A DNA stretch of 64,000 nucleotides, taken from assembly GCF_004193775.1 (NCBI RefSeq), contig NC_041019.1, positions 39,514,966 to 39,578,965 on the forward strand, written 5' to 3'. A program made the position numbers and the translations under genes. This document shows positions 12,691-22,960 of this stretch, piece after piece (position 1 is the stretch's first letter; every line of letters starts with the position of its first letter). The notes under the pieces were generated by a model. That model ran no database searches, was not told the origin of the DNA, and saw nothing but the letters and a program-made list of their open reading frames with translations. The stretch is from Glycine soja (taxonomy: Eukaryota; Streptophyta; Magnoliopsida; Fabales; Fabaceae).

Positions 12691-12714
12691 CAGAAAGTTG
12701 TTTTTCTAGTAGTG
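12691..12714 (+). repeat. Right terminal inverted repeat of CACTA element
   Basis: The complement of this stretch starts CACTACTAGAAAAACAAC, with the CACTA ends that define the superfamily. It sits 85 bp outside the subterminal array and closely resembles the terminus at 13765. The three bases outside are TTC, the expected size of a CACTA target duplication, but its partner is not in the window. Confidence 0.75.
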
Positions 12715-13764
12715 TTCATCTTTACCATTGGGATACAACAACCATTGTTCATGGCCAAGAATGCTATCAACAAATAGGATCAACCTTGAAAGATGGAAAA
12801 ACACAAAAATCCAATTAATCAATCCATGCTATGAAAGGATAAATAAAAAAGAAAAAGAAAAAGAAAAATAAATTTGTGAAGAATATATTAAGTGTTTCTT
12901 TTCACAAAATTAACAAACCGTTAATAGATGAGGAGAAATATTATATTTTCAAATCTTTGTATAAGAAAGCTTGAATATAGAATACCAGTGCTGATGTTAG
13001 GAAAAGAAGTTTTTTTTAGACATGCAAAAATTGGAAGAGGTGAGCGGAATAGAATAAATTTATAATATACCTATATATGTAGTTCTCGTCCAAAATTTCA
13101 AACTACATAATTAGAAGCTGGCAAAAAGATTAGAAGAAGAGTCATTGCTTAACCTGTCATGGTGATTGGCAAAGGCAATCAAATGCTTGCAATGATAAAT
13201 AGAAAGGATTTGAATCAATTTGCAGAATCATAGATTGTGGGAGGCATTTATATTATTTGAGAAACATAAGTTGTAAACCCTAAACATAAATTTATAATAT
13301 AAAATATCTTGAGTGCAAGGATTAAATGTTACTTCAACACTTACCATGCTAATTCTTGGGATTGCGAGAGACATTTATATTTGAATTAATTGGGTAGTTA
13401 CATATCAATTTTAAAAATTAACATTAAACTACAATTTAATAATTTTTTTAAAATTAAATAAATAATATATTATATTTGGTAACATAATTATTAATTCCAT
13501 ATGGTCATTGGTTCTTTTTAAGAAAATAAATAAATTAATTTATCTATTTCCAATTAAAGAGAATTTTAATTCACATTGTTTTAAAAGAGACAAAAATTTT
13601 AGATAATTATTAAAAATAAATAATTCAATATTTTACTATCTGAAAAAAATACTTTGATTTCCTCTAATAAACAACATATAATTCAATAGAAGGTAATTTT
13701 TTGAATTCCTTTGATATATATAAAAAATAATTCAAAGAAATTATTTAATTGAACAATATATTAT
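12715..13764. other. AT-rich spacer between two CACTA ends
   Basis: About 1,050 bp with no recognisable gene. It contains an (AAAAAG)n-like purine run near 12845-12870 and long AT-rich stretches. It may be the ancestral host sequence between two independent insertions. Confidence 0.5.
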
Positions 13765-14195
13765 CACTACTGCAAAAAGAGGTTTTTACGTTGGTTCTAC
13801 GACACATTCAAAGACAATTTTGAACTGTCTTTGTAGTCAATGTCGTGAAAAGTTAAAAGTTTCTACGACGATTCTTAAAAAACCATCTTAAAAAAACTGA
13901 ACATTCTAAGATGATTCTTAGGAAAATAGCCGTCTTAGAATGTTTTTTTTTAAAATATAAAAGTTGAGAATTCTAAGACGGTTTGTCAAATAACTGTTTT
14001 AGAATATAATTTTTTTTTGTAAAAATTCAGGATTCTAAGACGGTTTTCCAAAAAAATTGTCTTAGAATGTCTATAATCTAAGATGGTTTTTTTAGAGAAC
14101 CGTCTTAGAAAAAAATTAAAATAATTTTAGGATTCTAAGAAGGTTTTCCAAAAAACCGCCTTAGGGTTTTTTCAGAGAACCGTCTTAGAATTTCA
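13765..14195 (+). mobile_element. Terminus and subterminal array of a second CACTA element
   Basis: Starts CACTACTGCAAAAAGAGG, then TACGTTGGTTCTACGACA, then alternating ATTCTAAGACGGTTTT-type motifs and complements to about 14195. It is arranged as a mirror of 12340-12714, so the two elements face each other. The other end is not found before the Ogre-like LTR at 19255. On the minus strand it could equally be the 3' end of an element carrying the minus-strand gene fragments to its right. Confidence 0.75.
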
Positions 14196-14864
14196 TTTTT
14201 AAAATAAAAAATTAAAAATTAAAAAACCAAGTGATTACTTCTGATTTTCTGTAGGGATAGAATATGATTTTTTTATGACATTCATTTGGTCCTCATCTCA
14301 TGGTCTCTTCAAGGAAGTCTTCCACGATCCATCCCAACAATGCAAAAGGAACAAAGCTTAATTCTACTCACAAGTTTGTTTCTAATCTAGGTTTTTTTTA
14401 ATATCTATATTAAAAATGAATTTTAATAATTTTTTACAAAAATTATCAATAATTAAAAATAATTTTACATCACAATTTAAGTTTATATATTGAAAGACAT
14501 AAATTTGTTATGAATTTTAATCATAATATAATTTATATATTAAAAATATTCATTTTTTATAAATTCTAATTATATAAAAAAAAATCATCCTATAAAATAA
14601 TAGTTAAATATTATTCCTTAATCCACTGACGTTAATTTAGTTTCCAAAAACTTAATTTCACAGTATTAATTATTACACCAATTTTAATTTTGTTATTTTT
14701 TTTAACAAATCATATACACTATGATGGATCCTAGTTTATTTCCATGACTTTATTTAATTTCAAATTTCAAAGTTAGCACGCACACGCTAAGCATACCATG
14801 ATACACAATGTATGAAACTAAGGTCTAAAGACGATATAGCCATATAAAAACTTCAATACTCACT
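14196..14864. other. AT-rich stretch without a gene
   Basis: Strongly AT-rich sequence inside the presumed second CACTA element, with no ORF or family match recognised. Confidence 0.5.
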
Positions 14865-15056
14865 TCAAAAAATTCTATTAGCAAATGTTGCTTGATTCTT
14901 TGGGTAACCTGAGATGGTAATGCTTCCTTTAATGTATCCACCTGTTTTTCTTCCAGCCAATACGTCCACAAGTGCTATCAAAATTCCTGGTCTAAAAGCA
15001 CCACTAACATCTGGTAGTAGTTGAAGTTGATCTTTATTGATTCCTCGACTCCTCAT
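14865..15056 (-). pseudogene. PDR-type ABCG transporter fragment lacking Walker A
   Basis: The minus-strand translation matches the start of the second nucleotide-binding domain of plant full-size ABCG (PDR) transporters: [27 protein letters not shown], then directly [20 protein letters not shown] and YPKNQATFA. In intact family members an 11-residue segment containing the Walker A P-loop (G-x-S-G-A-G-K-T) lies between ALV and DVLAG. It is precisely missing here with the frame kept (junction near 14966), so ATP could not be bound. Only about 64 of some 1,400 residues are present. It lies inside the second CACTA element. Confidence 0.85.
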
Positions 15057-15059
15057 TTC

Positions 15060-15983
15060 TGGATGTAATATAAGTATAAAAAAAACAAGACCGGAAGATT
15101 TACTATGAAGAAAAAAATAGGCTTGAATTAAATTTAACTTTTTCTAACAATTTTGATAAACATATAAGAGCATTGAATTTTTCAAGAACAACTTACAAGG
15201 CCTTAAGAGTTGAACAAGAGATTTTATATTTATTTTGTTATGTATTCAGAAACTATGTCCCGAGGGAAAAAGATAATCATTTGTACATGATATCACCTGG
15301 GTAACAAGTGCATGGAGTGGCCAAACTGCCATATAACTGTTAACAGTCAAGGAAAAGAAAAATGAAACTGATATATACAAATAAAAAAGAAGGATAATTA
15401 AAAAAAAGATAGGAAAGGACAAAGCTAACTTACAAAATTAGGAATGAAACTTATCCATAAATAGACCAAAATAACTAGTTGTAAGCTTGGATAGTGTGTA
15501 GAAAGATACAAATAATCTAATAGAAAAATAGGACTTCAAGTGGAAGCTAAAGGGAGAGCATACCTTTAACGCCAATCTGAGAGATACTTATTGTATCTCT
15601 TCGTATATTATTAATATAAATATATACATATTTTGCAAACCAGAAAAAAGAACTAATCACTATCTTCATCGTTTCACTTTCATTAGTATGTTGAGGTGAT
15701 GAATGTGGATGAGAAGAAGAGCCAATAAACCCCAATTGTTACAACCCAATATAACTTCAAAGTTGACATCCTGCATAAATGCTAAGATTGAAGGGAAACT
15801 CAATGATGATAAATAAATTGCTTGGAATCCCAACATAAAGATAATTTCATCTGAGATAAGTGACAACAACTGATAAAAACAATGGCAATAAAGATTCTCC
15901 TTGATACATATACCATAAATAAACTAGGCAATCCACACTACTTCTATGATAAAAAAGTTTAACCCCCTTCACAACATGGAACT
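15060..15983. other. Stretch without a recognised gene
   Basis: Minus-strand ORFs here (for example 15666-15869, containing FQAIYLSSLSFPSILAF) are hydrophobic and could be remnants of membrane-protein exons, but I could not assign them. A possible exon-like piece at 15299-15346 on the minus strand is also unassigned. Confidence 0.4.
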
Positions 15984-16257
15984 CATCTAGGCATCTAGCA
16001 TGTATAAATAAATTGACACGAACCAATGACAAAATTGCATTAGAATTCAAACTCAGTTATGAGACAAAACAAGACATGAAGAACAATATTGTCCTAAAAA
16101 CAATACTTTTTTCTTAATAAATAAGAGGAGCAATAGCTAAGAAGGGGAACTCATCCCAGTTAGGCTGGCACTAATCCCCCTAAAAAGATGAAGCACCCCC
16201 AAAGATGTAATATATAGCAGAGAAAAGAAGATACAAAACCGTTGGGGGCCAAACACA
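15984..16257 (+). repeat. Direct duplication, copy 1
   Basis: About 274 bp beginning ATCTAGGCATCTAGCATG, repeated at 17734 with roughly 95% identity by eye. Both copies start at exactly the same base, and the second starts directly after an LTR terminus. Confidence 0.85.
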
Positions 16258-17733
16258 AGAGTTCCATGTTGTTTTGATGATGCCAAAGAATCAAGAGTCA
16301 AGCAAATTCCAAAGACTCAAGAATGAAGTTTTCAAGAATCAAGTTTCAAGAATCAAGATTCAAGAATAATCAAGATCAAGATTCAAGACTCAAGATTCAC
16401 GAATCAAGAGAAGAATCAATCAAGATAAGCATTAAAAAAGTTTTTCAAAACATTGAGTAGCACAAGAAGTTTTCACAAAATCATTACCAAAGAGTTTTAC
16501 TCTCTGGTAATCAATTACCAGAATGTAGTGATTGATTACCAGTGTTTTTAAAACGTTAAGATTTTCAAAATTCAAAATGAAGAGTCGCATTTGTTGATGT
16601 GTAATCAATTACACTTTAATGGTAATCGATTACCAGTGACTGTTTTCGAAAAATACATTTCCAAAAGTCACAATTCTTCAAATGACTTGTTTATGAAGAT
16701 TCTTTCAAAAGTCACAACTTTTCTAAGTAACTAGTTTTAAAAGAAATTGCCAAGAGTCACAAACTTTGACTTGAGTCATCAAGAAATTATAAATATGTGA
16801 CCATGACATGTATTTTGATAACTATCAAGAAATCTATCTTTCAATCTTCTCTCTCAACATCATTCAACTCTTTCAACAGATTTTTTTATTCATCTTCTCT
16901 TCATCTTTTTAAAAGTTTTTGTTCAAAACTTTTTCTTTCAAGAAAAGTTCTTTGATAAAAAACTTGTGTTATTCATCTTTTTCATTCTCTTCTCCCTTTG
17001 CCAAAAAGAATTCAACAAGGACTAATCGCCTGAATTCTTTTTGTGTCTCTCTTCTCCCTTTTCCAAAAGAACAAAGGACTAACCGCCTGAATTCTTTCGT
17101 GTCTCCCTTCTCCCTTTTCAAAGAATTCAAAAGGACACAGTCTGAGAATTCTTGTGATTCTTCCCTTTCCCTTAAACAAAAGATTTCAAAGGACTAACCG
17201 CCTGAGATATCTTTTGTTTCCCCTTTACAAAGATTCAAAGGACTAACCGCCTGAGAATCCTTTGTCTTAACACATTGGAGGGTACATCCTTTGTGGTACA
17301 AGTAGAGGGTACATCTACTTGGGCTGTTGTAACTGAGAACAAAAGAGGGTACATCTCTTGTGGATCAGTTCAAGTGGAGGGTACATCCCTTCTGGATCTT
17401 TGCTTGTAAAGGATTTTACAAAGTTGAAAGAAATCTCAAGAACCGGTGGTTGCTTGGGGACTAGATGTAGGCACGGGTTGTTGCCAAACCAGTATAAAAC
17501 TCTTGTGTTTGTCTTCTTCTTCCCTACACTCTTTAATTTCCGCTTTGCACTTTAATTATCGCTTTTACTTTTGATTAAGTTTCTTTTTCTATTCTTTACT
17601 TTCTTAACTTAGTAGTAAAAGCCTAATTGAATCTAGTAACATTAAGAAGGATAAGTTTTAATTAGTCAAGGTACAATAATAATTAATTCAACCCCCCCCC
17701 TTCTTAATTATTCTGAGGCCACTTGATCCAACA
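16258..17733 (+). mobile_element. Old Sirevirus-type LTR, 5' end truncated
   Basis: Homologous to the LTRs at 34364 and 39523 but more diverged. It has the same GTAATCNATTAC palindrome pairs (16507-16633), the same two stem-loop families (17003-17395), and ends ATTCTGAGGCCACTTGATCC AACA like the young LTRs. Roughly the first 100 bp do not align, so the left end is truncated or rearranged. No primer site or internal region follows, so it is a solo or truncated LTR. Confidence 0.8.
17003..17395 (+). repeat. Two stem-loop families in the old LTR
   Basis: Older copy of the hairpin series described at 40491-40910. One stem, AAACAAAAGAT (17174-17184) with ATCTTTTGTTT (17209-17219), is fully paired though it differs from the corresponding young stem. 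Four GGGTACA loops are present; two of the stems have decayed. Confidence 0.65.
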
Positions 17734-18008
17734 ATCTAGGCATCTAGCATGTATAAAGAAATTGACCCGAATCAATGACAAAATTGCATTAGAATTCAAA
17801 CTCAGTTATGAGACAAAACAAGACATGAAGAACAATACTATCTTAAAAAAATACTTTTTTCTTAATAAATAAGAGGAGCAATAGCTAAGAAGGGGAACTC
17901 ATCCCAGCTAGGCTGGCACTAATACCCCTAAAAAGATGAAGCACCCCCAAAGATGTAATATATAGTAGAGAAAAGAAGATACAAAACCATCGAGGCCAAA
18001 CCAAACAC
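17734..18008 (+). repeat. Direct duplication, copy 2
   Basis: Second copy of the 15984-16257 segment. It begins immediately after the LTR terminus CCAACA, and the match ends around the ACAAAACC..GGCCAAAC stretch in both copies. Confidence 0.85.
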
Positions 18009-18714
18009 ATGGGAAGTGGCTCCAACCACAACTTATAGACACCCCAAATCTTTCTTTCCTAAGTTTCAATTACTCCAAAATAAATCCAAGACATGCAGCA
18101 GGGTTCATTAACCACATAGAAATAGGATTTTTGACATATGAAAGTATAATCAATATACCAAACTTAAGTAGTATAAAAACTGAATCAAGAAAATACAAAG
18201 TAGTGTAGCAACCAACAATATAGAGTTTTCTACTTGTTATAGATAAACATAAACTTAACTTATGAATATGATCCAATACGAAAGACAATTAGATAATGTC
18301 TTTAATATAATACTAAAAGAAAATTTTCCAAGGTTCACACATTTAATAGAAGGCAATTAGGCAGCCATATTATTCATATATTGGGTCAATAGGCAACATC
18401 TAGAGCATCATTTTCAGTCAGAAAAGTCCCTACAACAACCACTGGCTAACATCATTTTCAGTCCAAGGCCAATCACAAACTCTACGTACTATAAATCAAT
18501 TGCTTCTTTATAACCTCCAAAATTTTCTTATGTGCTAACTTGAACATCTTAATATCATTTGAAAGCAAATTTGAAGACTTCCATATGACAACTGAAACAA
18601 GGAAATTTATGTTGATTGATTGAATATTGATAACTCATATTACGCTTAGAGTCAAGACAACTTAGACCCATAGCCTAAGAATAAAGTCGGAAAGATGATT
18701 TTTAAAGGTAACAA
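18009..18714. other. Stretch without a recognised gene
   Basis: The minus-strand ORF at 18070-18288 is hydrophobic but unassigned. Given the transporter exons to its right, it may be intronic sequence of that captured fragment. Confidence 0.4.
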
Positions 18715-18957
18715 AATGTACACTGATGCAGTGGATCCAGCTTCTGTGCCAAAAAAGCCATTCAAAAGAGTAGATATGCCCTGAACTTGTCAAACTTTAA
18801 CATATTAGTCCAATTTTTTAGAAGTAAATGCACACATAAATGTAATGTCAGAATCATAGTACCAACCAGCCAACATCGTGACTAAGCATAGATGGTGGAA
18901 CAGGGGTTGCACTGCCAAATCTTGATGCTACAACGAATGTCCCTGTTGACCGTCCTC
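18715..18957 (-). pseudogene. Nucleobase-ascorbate transporter (NAT) fragment, two exons
   Basis: Two minus-strand exon-like pieces match the plant NAT family of nucleobase/ascorbate permeases: TGTFVVASRFGSATPVPPSM followed by LSHDVGWLV (18957 to about 18864), then GISTLLNGFFGTEAGSTASV (about 18783 to 18715). In intact proteins the two blocks are contiguous and precede the ENVGLL and SRRVVQ motifs of the membrane core, which I cannot find here. The spacing suggests an intron. In the second block GTEAGS replaces the usual GTxTGS. Only about 50 of some 530 residues are present. Same strand as the ABCG fragment. Confidence 0.7.
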
Positions 18958-19254
18958 AAAGAATGAAAAGGACAAAACTTTTATCGAAGTACATCCAAAT
19001 AAAAAAGAACTATAATCATATACCTTTTAATTAGAAATTGTCAAATTACAAGAAGATGATATAGAAAAGACTAAGGGAAGTTCATAGAATTTTCGCAAAT
19101 CAAATTAATGGTTCACAAAGTCATACTGACCACGGTAAACATTGTCATGTGCAAAATATTGCTAGCATTAGCCTTTGTGATTATTATATTAAAAAGTATA
19201 ACAACCATCCTCACGAGTTTGTCTACATATAAAAAAAAAAGAAGCAAACCTCTA
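18958..19254. other. Short stretch without a gene
   Basis: AT-rich, probably intronic sequence of the captured NAT fragment, ending where the Ogre-like LTR begins at 19255. Confidence 0.4.
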
Positions 19255-20942
19255 TGTCATACCCTAATTTCGTCCGGGGACCATCTGTTTGGTGGGATGC
19301 GACCTTCGCTTGACCACTTTGAGGTACTTGACACCCATCGTTAGGCAATCCGTGAAGTTCCGCGACATGTCGGGAGTTGAAAGGAAATGTTAATGTGCAA
19401 TCCGTAAAGTTTCGTAATATTCTGGAAGCCAAAGAGGGGACGATTGCGTAATCCGTAAGGTTTCGTGACATTACGGAAAGAAAACAAGTATCGTTACATA
19501 ATTCGTAAAGTTCTGTAATGTTACGGAAAAAGAATCAGCAAAAAAAGGAAAGAGGGGGTGTATTTAGTAAACAGGGGTGTGCAAATAGCAATCAGGCCCA
19601 CTTGGGCCTTCCAGGATGTCCCAACAAAAGGCGGTGCCTTCTGGTGGAAGCAACCCAGCTCGCCTGGGCGAGCTGTGTGGCAACCACCTCCCTCTTTTCC
19701 CCTATAAATAAGGGGAGGAGGGCAGAACAAATTCGTTCAACCCTCCTGGTATTTGAGAATCACTTAAAATTAGTGAGAAAAATAGTTTTCGTGAAGAAAA
19801 TCCAAGCTAAGGCGCTTCCGTAACGTTTCTGTGGGCGATTTCGCGAAGGTTTTCCACCGTTCTTCATCGTTCTTCGTCGTTCTTCGGTCTTCAACCGGTA
19901 AGTTCCTGAAATTGAACCTTTCAATTCATTCTATGTACCCTTAGTGGTCCCCACTTGTTTCGCGTGCTTTAATCATTTATTTAAGTCATTTTCTCACCTT
20001 TTTGACGTGCTTTAATAATTTATTTAAGTCATTTTCTCACCTAATAAAAAATAAAATAAATTTCCACCGATCATTTGAGTTGTAACATCTTTTAATTTCT
20101 GTTAGAATAAAATTCGACCGATCTGTCATGCCGCAACCACGTTTAAAACCAAAAAGAGTCAAAATAATAATATAATAATCAAAAAAATATCTTTGAATAA
20201 AATAATAAAAAAAAATCAATCTGACGTTTTTTCTTTGGGATTTTCTTTCTTAATTGAATTGACTAATAACCAAAGTGAAACTAAGGCTAAAATCAATTCA
20301 TAAATCAAGCTTTTGTCATCACCTAAAAACCATTTTTAAGGTCCAACGCCTTGGAATGGTCTTTTTCGCTTTTATTGGTTAAACGTGGATTTTCAAAAGC
20401 CTAAAACCAACGCATAACTTTGTCACTACTTTAAAAAACAAATCGAAAGATCGTTTAATGGTCCAATGCCTTAAATGACCTTTTATTCAATCAAAATATA
20501 TCTTACAAAAAAGGATAAAAACAATTTAACCAATGTTTAGTTCTCAAAGAACTACGTAGGTCTGATTTCCTTATCACAATTGAGGAATACGTAGGAGCAA
20601 GGGAAACACCTTTGTCGACCACAAAAAGATAAAAAATACAAAAAGGCATAAAAAGACATAAAAACGTAAAAAAGGGAAAATAAAATAAATTCAAGTCATG
20701 TTTGCACACTTGATTAAAGGTTGTCGTCCCTTGTGATGGACGTGTGGGGTGCTAATACCTTCCCTGTGCGTAAATACAACTCCCGAACCTTTCACACGTA
20801 AAGTTCGTAGACCACGCCTTTTCCGATTTTTCCGACGTTTTCCTCGAATAAATGTTGGTGGCGACTCCGCACGTTTTCCTTCCTTGGAAGATGCACCCGT
20901 GAGCCTCGTGTCGCCCTCCGGCCGAAGGGTAGGTTGCGAAAG
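19255..20942 (+). repeat. 5' LTR of the Ogre-like element
   Basis: Starts TGTCATACCCTAATTTCGTC and ends just before the primer-binding site at 20944, about 1.69 kb. It contains a TATA-like CCTATAAATA at 19700-19709 and a four-unit tandem repeat near its left end. No 3' partner lies in the window, so the end is set by the primer site, and a CA terminus is not evident. Confidence 0.7.
19346..19529 (+). repeat. Tandem repeat of about 51 bp in the Ogre-like LTR
   Basis: Four copies start near 19346, 19398, 19449 and 19500, each with a core like AATCCGTAAAGTTTCGTAAT ending TTACGGA. Within a copy CCGTAA and TTACGG are complementary, so each can fold into a small hairpin. The first two copies are the most diverged. 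Confidence 0.75.
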
Positions 20943-20943
20943 T

Positions 20944-20961
20944 TGGCGACTCCACTGGGGA
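20944..20961 (+). other. Primer-binding site of the Ogre-like element
   Basis: TGGCGACTCCACTGGGGA follows the LTR directly. It has the form of a site complementary to a tRNA 3' end; tRNA-Arg is the primer I recall for Ogre elements, but the match to a specific tRNA was not checked. Confidence 0.6.
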
Positions 20962-21860
20962 TTATTGTTAGAGAGTTAGGCCAATCAATCAGTGTGCTTT
21001 CCTTACTATGACTTCTCGTTTGTTCTTTTTCTTTGTCTTTTTTTTTCTTATGTTCTTGTGTATATAAACTCTTTTGATGCTTTTAGTGTGTTTTAAGAGG
21101 TATGCATGAGGTAAATATTTATTCATTTGATGCACACAAACACCAACACTATTTGCACACGCGGTGAGTTGAAAAAGGGCCCTATACCCAGGTTTGTGGG
21201 AACATAAGGAGAGGAGGTGAATCTGTGGTCATGCTAGGTCTCCGACTTGCTTGATTACAGTGAACCCTCATCTAGAGTTTTTCTCTTTGATAACATATTG
21301 TTGCTAGTAGTCACTACTGTCGCAATATGTTCTTCGAAGGGGATGATACCTCTAGAGACCATCAAGAGAGATATGACCACCTTGGGAATTATCACTAAAA
21401 GCCCTTTTAGCTCCCTCCCATGTAGGTCCCTAAAATAGGGGCGTGAAGCAAACACGCTGCGTGCCATTTTTTACATTGCCATGCATGTAGTCAAATGTCA
21501 TGTACCCCTTTGATTATATTTGTTTGTGGATATTGTCGTACTATGTACATCCCCGTGTTGTGCCTTTCGCATAGGCATCTTGCGCGGGTTTCGTCTTGAT
21601 CCCCTCACTTTGGCAAACCAACGGAGGGTCTGTGTCACCTTCTTAAATACATACGTCGGGCGCCGTGCTGCCCCAAATGTTGTATCTAATAAGGAGACAA
21701 TTTCCCGGGCTCCCGTATTCATAAAATTGCATTTGTGTCATATGCATTTCTTCATGCATTCATCCATTCCACCCATGATAGATGTCAGAGTTTTGATTCG
21801 CACTGGTTTTGTTTCACTTTAGTAAAACATGGGAACAAATTAAACCGGAAAAAGATTCTA
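20962..21860 (+). other. Untranslated leader of the Ogre-like element
   Basis: Between primer site and ORF1, with no conserved coding sequence; short ORFs on both strands overlap and have no domains. Long leaders are usual in this lineage. Confidence 0.6.
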
Positions 21861-21879
21861 TCAAGTCAAGATTAAGGGC

Positions 21880-22938
21880 CTAGATGTCACCAGCCTTAAG
21901 GAGTTGGGGCGGTTGATGGGACCTCTCCAAATGTAAGCCTTCCGCAAGGCGTATGGAAAGATTTTAGATTTGACCATAGCGGAGATATTCACGGAGGTCG
22001 TTGTATCACTCACCCAATACGATGACCAGCATTTGAGATGCTTCACGTTTGGAGACTTCCAATTAGTACCGACTGTTGAAGAATTTGAGGAAATTCTAGG
22101 ATGTCCTCTTGGGGGAAGAAAACCGTATCTTTTCTCCGGGTTTCCTCCTTCCTTGAGCAAGATTGCAGTTGTGGTCAGGGATTCCGCAAGAGAGTTGGAT
22201 CGTGTAAAGCAAACTCGAAATGGCGTAGTGGGCCTACCACGGAAGTACTTGGAAGGCAAGGCAAGGGATATGGCGAATCAAGAGGCGTGGGTCCCGTTTG
22301 TGGACGTATTAGCGTTGCTAATCTTTGGGGTTTTCCTCTTTCCAAACGTGGACGGTTTGGTGGACCTAGCCGCGATTGATGCTTTCCTTGCATATCACCA
22401 TAGCAAAGAGAGCCCAGTGGTAGCTATCTTGGCGGACTTATTTGATACATTTGACCGATTTCTTCTTACCCGCTCTTTGTGTATGGTTGGTTTCGCACCT
22501 ATTTCAACAAGACATAAGACACCCATGTCCGCCCTGAAGCCATCGCTCGTGTGTCAAAAAGAGAAGAGTAAATTGGGACCAACACTTGGCTGGGATATGA
22601 GGCAGAACAATCAACTGGTTTCCTCGATGGAAGGAAGGAAAGGAGGGAGTTCTCTTCTCATGTGGGGACTACCCAAACATCCCGTTGATAAGGACGAGGG
22701 GTTGTATTAACTACAATCCCGCACTTGCTATAAGACAGTTAGGGTACCCCATGAGGGGAGCACCGACGGAAGAGAGCCTCTCTCCTTTCCTTGTGAGAGA
22801 TTTCGGCGTGCAAAGTTTCAAGATTATACAAAGAGTCCAGAAGGCGTGGGAAAGCCCTTTATGGAAAGATAAAGAACTTATGGGCATCCGTAATGGCATC
22901 ATCGGTGGTTATCATGAATGGCTGAAAGTTCGTACATG
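21880..22938 (+). pseudogene. Ogre-like ORF1, N-terminal part (DUF7745-type)
   Basis: ORF1 is the extra ORF of Ogre/Tat elements; its function is unknown. The reading frame around 21880-21960 has a stop, then runs from 21970 with TIAEIFTEVVVSLTQYDDQH, FGDFQLVPTVEEFEEILGCP, LGGRKPYLFSGFPPS and FLFPNVDGLVDLAAIDAFLA. The frame is lost near 22480 and resumes at 22685 (GCINYNPALAIRQLGYPMRG, then GIIGGYHEWLK). At least one stop and two frame changes make it non-coding today. The conserved blocks resemble the plant-mobile-type DUF7745 domain of gag-associated proteins. Confidence 0.75.
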
Positions 22939-22960
22939 AGGGTTAGATTGGCTCTCCAAG

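Larger units (their letters stand above)
3051..12714 (+). mobile_element. Gene-fragment-carrying CACTA element (left end missing)
   Basis: A composite read from parts in a consistent order on the plus strand: tnp2-type transposase remnant, second CACTA ORF remnant, fragments of four unrelated host genes, an inverted-repeat array, and a terminus whose complement begins CACTACTAGAAAAAC. The left terminus is not visible because an LTR retroelement interrupts the transposase at 3050. Soybean is known to have CACTA elements loaded with gene fragments (Tgm-Express1), so the architecture has precedent. That all parts belong to one element is inferred from order and orientation; independent insertions remain possible. 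Confidence 0.6.

Noticed and set aside
21861..22259. 132-codon minus-strand ORF
   Set aside because: It lies antisense to conserved Ogre ORF1 sequence and has no domain.
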